The notes under the pieces were generated by a model. The model had not been told where the DNA came from and ran no database searches. It saw only the letters and a list, made by a program, of their open reading frames with translations. 64,000 nucleotides of DNA, taken from Motacilla alba alba (Eukaryota; Chordata; Aves; Passeriformes; Motacillidae). The stretch spans positions 3,410,001 to 3,474,000 of the forward strand of contig NW_024037374.1 in assembly GCF_015832195.1 (NCBI RefSeq), written 5' to 3'. The position numbers and the translations under genes are program-made. This document shows positions 56,006 through 64,000 of the stretch, piece after piece (positions within the stretch are counted from its first letter, which is position 1; every line of letters starts with the position of its first letter).

Positions 56006-57473
56006 TTCAGCTAGGTCCATGTTAGCAGCATTCATTTGCTCAGAAAGTCTCCTCTTGCCCAGCTCTTGTGGCCTGAGGCTTCAGCTCCTTCTGCTCCTGG
56101 TGCTGAGCTGCTCCTGCTGAACGAGACGACTCGGAGAGAAGAACACAGTCCATCCAATTCCTTCTGGGACACAGAGAGGGGAGGCTGTGGAAACAGGAGC
56201 ATTGTTTGGTGTGGCCTCCTCTCTGCCCTTCACAGCTTTCAGCGCTCTGAACCAGCCAAGAGCTTTCTCCAGGAGTGCAATGAAGCAGCTGCTCCTGCTC
56301 CCGGGTCTGGCTCTCTCCTGTCTCTGACCTTGCCTGGTTTTGTCCCTCTTGCTGTGCCCTATGTTCCCCAGGGCTCGGTGGCTGCTGCCCAGGACTGTGG
56401 GACTGGCACAGATCCAGTGGTCCAGACCCTCCTTTCTCTGCCCTTGGAGCTGCCTGGGCACAGCAGCCTTTTGCATCTGGAAGCTCCCCATGGACAGGGA
56501 GTCCCCAGCTCTGCTCCTTGCACAACCCCAGGAGCCCAGGGCTGCCATCTCAAGTCCCTGCTGGCACTGGGGGCTCCCAGGTGCCTCAGGCTGCTGTGAC
56601 ACCGCTGCACACGGCAGGCAAGAGTGGCAGGGGCTGTGCTCAAAGTCAGCTCCATGTGCTGCTGCTGCTGCTCTGGGGTCATTTGTGCAGCCCTGGCCCA
56701 GAGTCAGGGATCAGCTCCAGGCCCTGCTGCTGCTCCCTCGGGATCAGCCCCAGTTTGGGTGCTGCTGTCAGGGCCAGCAGAAGCGGTGGCTGGAGCAGCG
56801 GGTGCTGACAGTGCCCCAAGCCCCAGGGCCGGAGGGGTCCCTGGGCTGGGGCTGGGAGGGAGCTGCCCCTTGTTCTCCCTCCACCCCAAGCAAAGCTGGG
56901 CCGGGCACAAGGGGGGCAGCACAGCCACCAGGGAGCCTGCGAGTCTCTTCCAGCCCTGGCTGCTCAGAGTTTGGCCTTGGAGCCTCAGGTGGCCAAAGGC
57001 AGCTGCTGCTGGTCCCTCTGTGTGCCCGTGTTCAGCAGTGCTGCTCCATCAGTCTGTGCCCAGCAACGGGGAAAAGCCTCAGCCCTGCAGGGCCAGGAGC
57101 TGCCGGGCTCTGCCTGAGCAGCTCAGCCAGAGGGAAGGGAGCTGCTCCACATGGGAACCAGCAGCAAAGGACACTCATTTTATAGGACAGGTTGTCGGTT
57201 TAAAGAAAAACAATAGAGGAAAAAGTAAAAAAAAAAAAAAAAAAAATCAAATGTGAAAGACAAAAACAAAACCCAAGTGTGTAGTGGAAACTTTACCAGC
57301 TTTGGATTAAGAGGTAACTGATCTTTTGAAAAAGAGAACTCAGTTATTTACTTTGTGAATGTGCTGATGGCATGGATCCATCTTACTGACCTCAGCAGCC
57401 TTTTATAAAAGATTTTGGGGTTTGTTTCCAACATTGTTTTTTTAAATTGTAGTTGAAGCAATAGGAAATTGCT
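56006..57473. other. GC-rich spacer, poly(A) run, no gene recognised
   Basis: CTG/CAG-rich DNA with open frames on both strands and no recognisable protein. A run of more than 20 A starts at about 57,226. After it the sequence is A/T-rich. Confidence 0.45.
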
Positions 57474-58424
57474 TTGTGCCCTTCCAGCTCCAAGCAGGAC
57501 TGGGAATCTAAACTCTGTCAAACCTCAAATCCTTTAGAAAATGCCCTTCCTTCTCACCCTGTGAATGAGCTGCACACTCCCCTTGAAACTGTCAGGGGTT
57601 TATCAAAGACACAAAGTCCCACTGACAGCTTTTTGCTCTGGTTTGGAAGTTCAGAAGGGCAATTCTCCATCCACCAGCTCCAGACTGCACTGCCTCAGGA
57701 ACACGGCCCACTCGCCAGCTTTGGCCCACTCGTGGCACTTCTAGAGGAGGAAGAAAGTGCAATTGCAGAATTCCAGCCAAAAAGGAATCAAGAGTGGGAC
57801 AGACAAAACATCCTGGGGAGATGCAGGCGTTCAGCTGGGACTGCGGAGAGTTTGGGTCCTTGCCAATTGGATGTGTGTCCCCAGCTGCAATCTCTGGGCC
57901 CGCAGGAGAGTCTCACTCACCTGCCAAAGCAGAAAGCTCAGGCGCTGTGCTCGGAACAGGCTTGTCTGATGCAAAGCTGTCAGAGCAATGTGAGGGCAGA
58001 GCCAGCCCAGCCGTGCCCAGGGCTGAGCCCAGCAGAGCCCTGGCAGAGCCCAGAGCAGCCTCAGCACCCGCAGAGCCCGGCTGCAAGGAGAGAAACCAGA
58101 AACCGCCCGTCAGCTGAAGGCTCCTGTCCCCTTGTCCCAACGCCCGCGGTGCCCAGGCCATGCTGGCTGTGCCCAGAGCTGTGCCCAGAGCTGCCCAGCA
58201 CTGCTGCCTCTGGGAGCAGAGCAGGAGGGCAGGACATGTGCCCAGACTGCAGCCAGCCATGGCACATCCAACCCTCAGCAGCTGCCCAGAGCCAAAAAGC
58301 AGCTGGGCAGCCAAATGAAGAATTTGTTGCATCTGCCCCATGCAGCAAAGGGGGAACCTTTGGTGCCTGGCCAGGCCGTGCCATGCCCAGACCTGGGAGC
58401 ATCCCCCTGGCTCTGTGGACTCAC
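57474..58424 (-). other. PIM-related noncoding flank
   Basis: 58,075-58,330 is related to intron 5 of the PIM-like gene (58,985-59,215): both have GAGAGAAACCAGAAA, CCCAGGCCA(T/C)GCTGG and GCAGGACATGTGCC in order. This marks a tandem duplicate whose last exons are lost. 57,474-58,070 holds no recognised gene. Confidence 0.5.
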
Positions 58425-58590
58425 CTGCAAATTGGGCATGGAGCATGTTTTTGAAGAAGGTGCCAGAATCCAAGTCCATCCTCTTCAGCTGGCCAGGCCG
58501 ACGAAGAAATTGTCATCCTTGAGGTTGTTCTTGGTGTCTCCAGCAGCAGCCCCACCTGGTACAGCTTCTCCAGGGGCTCCTTCTCCTTCC
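58425..58590 (-). pseudogene. Collapsed PIM-like kinase pseudogene
   Basis: On the minus strand a splice acceptor (GGCCCCAG) at 58,591 is followed by the start of PIM exon 2 (GKEKEPLEKLYQVGLLL-like codons). Sequence matching the end of exon 4 follows directly (QLKRMDLDSG in place of [10 protein letters not shown], then HAQFAG and a GTGAGT donor at 58,424). The rest of exon 2, exon 3 and most of exon 4, with the introns between, are gone, including the glycine loop, catalytic lysine and HRD. DFG is changed to DLD. The EKEPLE start resembles ordinary PIM1 more than the intact neighbour does. Confidence 0.7.
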
Positions 58591-58873
58591 CTGGGGCCAG
58601 ACCGGGCTCTCAGGGCTCTGTCCAGGGCCCCAGCTGTCAGTGAACCAGACAAGCAAAACCAGGGCGGATGGTGGCCACCAGTGCTTGCCACACCAGGTCT
58701 CCAGCTCAGCTCCAGCCCAAGAGCTGCGTGTTCCCTTCTGCTGACCCCTGCTCAGAGCCACAGGCAGGACAAAACCAGTCTGGTTTGCTTTGCCACTGAT
58801 TGCCAAGAGATGTGTGGAGCTGGTACCTGCCTGGTCCCTGGATCCAACTGTGCACGTGGATCTCTCCCATCTT

Positions 58874-61398
58874 CTAGGGCAGAGGAACACCCTGCACCCA
58901 AGGATGGCAGAAAAGCTCTTCCAAGGATGGCCTGTCCGAGGGCTGCATGGACAAACACCTCTTAATGACATCCTGGCACTCTGGGGAGAGAAACCAGAAA
59001 TCACCAGTCAGTTGGAGAAGCTGCCCCCCCGTTCCCGTGCCCAGGCCACGCTGGGTGTGCCCAGAGCTGGGCCTAAACTTCCCCATGGATTCTCTGTTTG
59101 GAGGAGAGCAGGAGAGCAGGACATGTGCCACCTCCTCAGCAGCTGCCAGAGCAGGATGCCCATGAGCCCGCTGCTGTCTCCCAGCACTGGTATTCCCCCC
59201 ATGCCCAGAGATGAGGATCCACCTTGAGAGAGCCGTGGTGAGAACAAGATGCGCCCCCAGATGATCTCCTGGCCCCTCCTGAACGGGTGCTTGCCCATGA
59301 CCAGCTGGTACAGCAGGAGGCCCAGGGACCAGATCGTCGCTGCCTCGCCATGGTAGTGTTGGTGGTGGATCCACTCGGGTGGGCTGTAGGACAGGGTTCC
59401 TGTGGAACACAGATGGAGCTCAGCAGGTGCATGCTGCTGCTCCCAGAGCAGCACCCCTGGGCATGTGGGGGCTGCCCCAGTGGCACATGGGGTGACTGCT
59501 GCCCTCTCGCCAGCACCTGGGACTTGTGTACAAACTCGGGGCTGGAACAGAAGCCACTGGGGCTGGAAGAGGGCAGCAGAAGCCCTGGGAAGGCCCAACC
59601 ATGACACACAAAAGAAAAACTCACCCTGTGGTGGAGAAAACCCACTCTCCTCCCTGCCTGCATGGCCCCCAAAAATGTTAATAAGTCAAGGCAAACAAGG
59701 GGAGAAGAGCAGTCCAAGCTCTTCCTTGCCTGCACACCAAACTCTCCGGGGCACGGGGTCAGACCCCCCTCTCTGCTACCCCCATGGGGGTTTTTGTCAG
59801 GCTGGCTGCCCCAGCTCCAGCCCCAGCCCAGGGCACAGTGGGTGCTGAAGGCTGTCGGCAGGGCTGGGAGCTGGCCCCCCTCACACCCCCACCCAAATCA
59901 GCTTGGCTCCAGCATCAATCCCATCCCGGCTGCAACAGGGGAAGCCCCAGTGCTACAGCCAGGCTGGGCCATGAGATGCCCAGGAGCATCCCCTGTGAGG
60001 GCTCACCTGCAAACTGGGTGTAGGCTGTGTCTTGGAGGAAGGCGCCACAGCCAAAGTCGATCAGTTTCAGCTGCCCCGTGGCCAGGTCGAGCAGGATGTT
60101 CTCGGGCTTGATGTCCCTGTGCAGGACCCCGCGGCTGGTGCAGTGCCGCACGGCCTCCAGCACCTGGCGGAACAGCCCCCGCGCCTCCTCCTCCGGCAGG
60201 AACCTCCGCTCCGCCAGGACACCCGAGAGCTCCCGGCACCGCTCCGGACGCTCCAGCACCAGCAAGAAGCTGTCGGGGAGCTCAAGCCACTCCAGCAGCT
60301 GAATGACACCAGCACAGCCTTGCGACACCTTGGCCAGCAGCACGATCTCCAGGGGCGCGCTGCTGCCGTCGGGCTGCGGGAGGAGCGCGATGCCGTCAGT
60401 GGGGCTCAGGCCGTGCCGGGGCTCTGGGAGCCCTCAGCCAGCCCGGGATGCTCCGCATGCCCCGCTCAGCCCACGCCCGCTCTCCCCGCAGGGCTCCCGG
60501 CGGCTCCCGCCCTGCCGGGCCCCGGCTCCTCGCCGCCCGGCACGGCCCGGCTTCTGCCGCTGGCCCCGCTCACTCACCAGCTCGCCCCAGTGCCGGATGC
60601 GATCCCGCGGCACGCGTTTGATGGCCACCTGCGAGCAAGGGAGAGCAGCGGGCTCAGCTCGCCGCCCGCCCCGCCGCGCCCCGACCTTCTTCTTCCCCTC
60701 CTTGTCCTCCTCCTCCTCCCGCTACTCCTCCTCCTCCTCCTCCTCCGCCCGCCGCCGGCCCCGCCGCTCACCGGGGCGCCGTCCGAGAGCCGCGTCCCCG
60801 AGCAGACGCTGCCGAATCCGCCGCGCCCCAGCAGCGAACCCACTCGGTAGCGCTCCTGCAGGGCCTCCTGCGCCTTCCCTGCGGGCCACACGCGGCTGTC
60901 AGCGCTCGGCCCGGGGCCAGCAGCGGCCCCCGAGCGCCCCCCGAGCGCCCCGGGCCGGGCAGCCCCACCCGCCCCGGGCCCCGGCGGCTCGGGGCCGGCG
61001 GCCGCGCTGCCGAGCGGCGGAGCTCGGGCCGGGGAAGCCGCAGCGGAGGCGGCGGGAGCGGCCGCGCCGCCTGTGTCCTCCGCGGGCCCCGGGAGGAGCC
61101 GGCGCTGGGACCGGGACTGGACTCCACGTCGGGGTCGGGGCCGGGGCCGGGGCCGGGGCCGGGGCCGGGGCCGGGGCCGGGGCCGGGGCCGGGGCCGGGG
61201 CCGGGGCCGGGGCCGGGGCCGGGCTCGGGCCAGGCGGAGCCAAAGGGCGGCGATGCCGCCCCAGCCCCAGGCACTGATGCCCGCCCAGCAGCGCCACCGC
61301 CAACACGGCCAGAGCCGGGCGGAGGCGAGACCGCGGCGGGACGCCCGGGGCCGGGGAGGGGGCAGCCCCAACCGGGGCCGGGGGCGGGCCGGGGGCAT
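58874..61398 (-). CDS. PIM1-like: PIM-like serine/threonine kinase, six exons, intact
   Basis: Exons on the minus strand: 61,398-60,969, 60,878-60,772, 60,628-60,578, 60,373-60,007, 59,399-59,223 and 58,980-58,874. All have GT/AG ends, phases agree, and the total is 1,239 nt (412 residues plus TAG). The kinase part follows PIM1: [15 protein letters not shown] glycine loop, VAIKRV lysine, LERPE hinge with the PIM-type proline, [21 protein letters not shown] activation segment and a short C-lobe end. PIM kinases are constitutively active and phosphorylate survival and cell-cycle proteins. The N-terminal 140 residues are Arg/Pro/Ala-rich and contain a Pro-Arg dipeptide tract, unlike classical PIM1. 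An in-frame ATG at 61,725 would add 109 residues with poly-Ala. A pseudogene copy lies just downstream. It could be one member of the songbird PIM expansion rather than the ancestral PIM1. Confidence 0.88.
61137..61220. repeat. (GGGGCC)14 hexanucleotide repeat in PIM-like exon 1
   Basis: Fourteen perfect GGGGCC units on the plus strand. The gene is on the minus strand, so the coding sense is CCCCGG/GGCCCC and the frame gives alternating Pro and Arg for about 28 residues. Imperfect units flank it on both sides. Confidence 0.95.
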
Positions 61399-62160
61399 GG
61401 CCCGGCCCAGCACGGGGAGAGGGAGGCCGGGGAAGGGGGGGGATGGGACCAAAAGGGACACCGAGAGAGGGTGCGGGACACCGGGAGAGGGAGAGAAGGA
61501 ACAAGGGAAAGGACGCAGAGGGTCTCTGGAATCGCTGCTCTTCTCCTGCTCTTCTGCTGCTGCCGCCGCTGCTGCCGCTGCTGCTGCCGAAGCGCCGGGA
61601 GCGTTTGTCCGCGTGTCCGTTCCCCCCGTGTCCGTTTGTCCGCGTGTCCGTTTGTCCGCGTGTCCGTTCCCCGTTCCGCCCCGCGCGCCCCGGGGCAGCA
61701 CGGGCCGCTCCGCTCCGGGGCCCAACCGGACTCACGGAGCATCTCTTCCTCCCGCACCCGCGCCAAAGCCACCGGCTCGTTCAGCTGCCTCTTCCCCAGA
61801 TCGGAACTCTTCTTTCCCGGAGTCTCGCAGCTTGCCCCTCGTGCTCGCTCGCCCCGGGCCCCATCCCGCCCGCTCGCCCCGCGCTGCGCTCTCTTCCTCA
61901 CAAGCAAAGAAAGCGCTGCCCGGACTTTCCCCTGGAGCGGAGCAAAGTGCTGAACGAGGAGCCTGCCAGCGCCAGGCAGAGGCAGCCCCGGGGGAGGGCA
62001 GGGCAGGACATGAGCAGGGAGAAATGCAGCCCCTGCGGGGCAGCGTTGCTCCCCCGGCCGCGGGGCCGCGCCCGGCGCGGTGCCCTCGTCCCCAGGGCTG
62101 GTCCTGCTTTCTTGTCCAGTTCCAGGTGAAAGTCGGAGACTGCCAATAGGAGGATTAAAA
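61399..62160 (-). other. PIM-like upstream region, GC/CpG-rich
   Basis: CpG-dense DNA from about 60,000 to 62,080, covering the 5' half of the gene and its upstream region, fits a CpG-island promoter. It holds a GCN-rich run at 61,550-61,590, read as about 12 Ala if translated from the ATG at 61,725, and a 16-bp minisatellite at 61,605-61,675. The strand of any promoter is inferred from the gene. Confidence 0.6.
61605..61675. repeat. 16-bp minisatellite (GTGTCCGTTTGTCCGC type)
   Basis: Four to five imperfect units, with GTCCG occurring every eight bases. It lies in the upstream open stretch of the PIM-like gene. Confidence 0.8.
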
Positions 62161-62608
62161 TAAAGCATTGGAACTGCTATTGTTGCTGAGTTTGGATGGC
62201 AGTCCAATACAGCAGCTCAGCTCTCAGCTGTCTGCCTGCTCCCTGCCGGCACTTTCAGCCTGGAGCAAAGGCCCTCTCTGCAAAGAAACTGCTGGCTGCT
62301 TCATTTCTCCTGCTGCTCATTGACACAGCTAGAAAAACCAACCAGTTTGGATCCAGGTGAACTTTGCCATGTGAAGCCAAGACACGGAGTCTTGAGCCCT
62401 GCACAATGTCCCAGGAATCACCTGTGTTGCTGCTGTGGATTGTCACTGCTGAGGGGGAAATACTGGGGGAGCACATGCTCTGTCTCTAGAACCCATGGCT
62501 GACCAAAGCACCGTGCTCTAAAATCTTGCATTTGCAGGTTTCTGGTGTCTCCAGCATTGCTTTCAAAGCAAAACAGGGAGAAGGCAAACTGAGCGTAGCT
62601 AAAGGTAC
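62161..62608. other. No gene recognised
   Basis: Mixed-composition sequence upstream of the PIM-like gene. No exon or repeat that I can defend. Confidence 0.4.
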
Positions 62609-63420
62609 TGTTATAAATAAGAAGCTTGACTAGGCCAATATTCAAGCAGCAATCAATTTATTAATTAATATGGTAAAGTATGAGCAAAACAGCGCTGGGT
62701 ACAGTGGGGGAAGTTTTCCCTCCAGCTGCACACCGATGGTTGAGGCTCACAGGGATTTATAGGGGTATACACACATGCTTTCTCAGCAGTTGCTATTCCA
62801 AATTTTTACATCACAATTCTATACACTATTGTGAGTTAGTTTTCTCAGGATGTACCCCAGAAAGGAGTATCCCCAGATGGTGGGGTCCAACTTCCGAAAA
62901 AAGAAAGAGGTCTCCCAGCTGGTGCGGTCCAGACTCCAGATGTGGGCCCACCTATTTATTGCAAAGACTATAAATCTCATAGCAGTGATGTCCAGCTTCC
63001 CTTGGTCGAAGCTATCAATCCTTGGGTTGATGTTCATCTTCCTTTCTCAAGCTGCTTTTTACTGTTTTGCTAAGGTGTTGAGATAAGCACGTTTCCTTTA
63101 CATATATTCTAAAGCTATCGTTTCAAAGCTCCTTACTACAAGCAATATTCTAAAATTATACTTCCAAAGGTTATTATTGCAAAGCTGTTCAATTTCTAGC
63201 TATGTGCAGAAAGTTCCTGTCCAGCAGCAACATCCTTAAAGCTTTAATGCAGATGCTATAAAGGTTAATTGCAAACAAAGGATAGGTTCAAAGGCCTTCT
63301 TCCATGCTTTACTCCCTCGGTTATTTATTAGAATTTTTCTTTTAACTGTCCCATGATCAGTTTCCACACATATCACGATCACAAGTACACACGCTGCCTG
63401 TATGTACCTGACACGAAACA
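62609..63420 (-). mobile_element. Possible antisense solo LTR
   Basis: The plus strand starts TGTTATAAATAAG and ends ACGAAACA (TGTT/AACA ends). On the minus strand AATAAATTGATTGC near 62,655 could be the polyadenylation signal close to the 3' end. No target-site duplication was found, so the ends are tentative. Confidence 0.4.
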
Positions 63421-64000
63421 CAGCTTTGTATCTTACATTAAGAGCCAGTCAGGTTCTGGGTGAATGATTTTGGTTATAAATATTGGGAGATTGTAATAAA
63501 GTCAGCTTTTATGCCTTCTGAAAATGCATGGAGCGTGTCACTCGTTTATCCCTTCCTTACTCAAGGGTGACATGAATCCGTTCTTGAATTCCCAGTTAGT
63601 GCTGTGCGGAGCAGAGGACACAGGAATCGCCCGTTTGGCTCATTCTTGGGTTTGCTGCTCCTGCCTAAAGTCATCATCAGGAGTATATGCCGATGTAAAA
63701 GTTATAGCTGAACACCAGGGACTTTTTCTGTGGTGTTTAAAACTCAACCCTTGTGTGACTGTTCAGAGGCTCTGAAATACAGGGTGAAATGACAGCTTTG
63801 GTATTTAAGAATCCTGGAAATTCTGATATGGGATTTTTCTAATCAAGGATTTGAATGCTAATGCAGAAATTTCAATAAGTTAAAACTTTCATTGGCAACC
63901 CCTTTTAAAGGGCATCAGCAAATTAACAGGGGACAGGGTACGACACTGGGGACAGTACTTGGCCCTTAATGGCTTCAGATCTGGGAGAGAAATGTTTTGC
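63421..64000. other. No gene recognised
   Basis: A/T-rich. An AATAAAG at 63,496 with following GC-poor sequence might be another LTR edge, but I see no matching ends. Confidence 0.4.

Noticed and set aside
56340..57256. 281-codon and 210-codon plus-strand frames
   Set aside because: Compositional frames in GC-rich DNA with equally long frames on the other strand; no recognisable domain.
61073..62149. Plus-strand 358-codon frame with Gly-Arg repeats
   Set aside because: It is the antisense of the PIM-like exon 1 and its GGGGCC repeat; no splice or domain evidence.
62609..64000. Small open frames near the right end as genes
   Set aside because: All are under 100 codons in A/T-rich LTR-like DNA without recognisable motifs.

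Overview
The window reads as nuclear DNA of a songbird (passerine). Four things point there: CR1 LINEs in both orientations, two olfactory receptors of the avian OR14 type, a pim-1-like serine/threonine kinase of the type expanded in passerines, and many endogenous retroviruses and solo LTRs. No bacterial-type operon, rRNA or tRNA gene was seen. Species and chromosome cannot be told from the sequence.

Layout. 1-6,753: a class II gag remnant, then an old ERV-L-like provirus (LTRs 857-1,429 and 6,228-6,753). Two solo LTRs are nested in it, one in gag (antisense) and one in integrase. 6,755-22,810 and 37,190-54,790 are the arms of a large inverted repeat around a spacer of about 14.4 kb. From outside inwards each arm carries a compact ERV remnant (dUTPase, integrase C-terminus, env), a small minisatellite, a gammaretrovirus-like provirus, a roughly 157-bp tandem repeat, one intact OR14-like gene, a GC-rich OR flank, and a CR1 fragment. 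The left-arm provirus lacks about 2.4 kb (gag to protease) that the right arm keeps. The spacer holds no gene I can support. It is made of solo LTRs, CR1 pieces, a 37-40 bp minisatellite, a roughly 190-bp satellite, arrays of TGACATCAC-containing repeats, an A/T-rich 63-bp repeat and a third copy of the OR upstream segment without a receptor.

55-64 kb: a second copy of part of the right-arm ERV tail, a CR1 tail, GC-rich unannotated DNA, a collapsed PIM pseudogene, then an apparently intact six-exon PIM-like gene on the minus strand (58,874-61,398, 412 codons). Its first exon contains 14 perfect GGGGCC units, read as a Pro-Arg dipeptide tract. LTR-like DNA follows to the end.

The likely functional genes are the two receptors (odour detection at the olfactory cilia membrane) and the PIM-like kinase (cytosolic/nuclear Ser/Thr kinase). 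Everything retroviral is broken. The two receptors sit in an island of divergence: their upstream noncoding segment, the downstream flank and the ERVs match closely between arms, but the intron and receptor exon differ strongly. This suggests exchange with another OR14 paralogue. All percent identities are rough counts by eye over short stretches.
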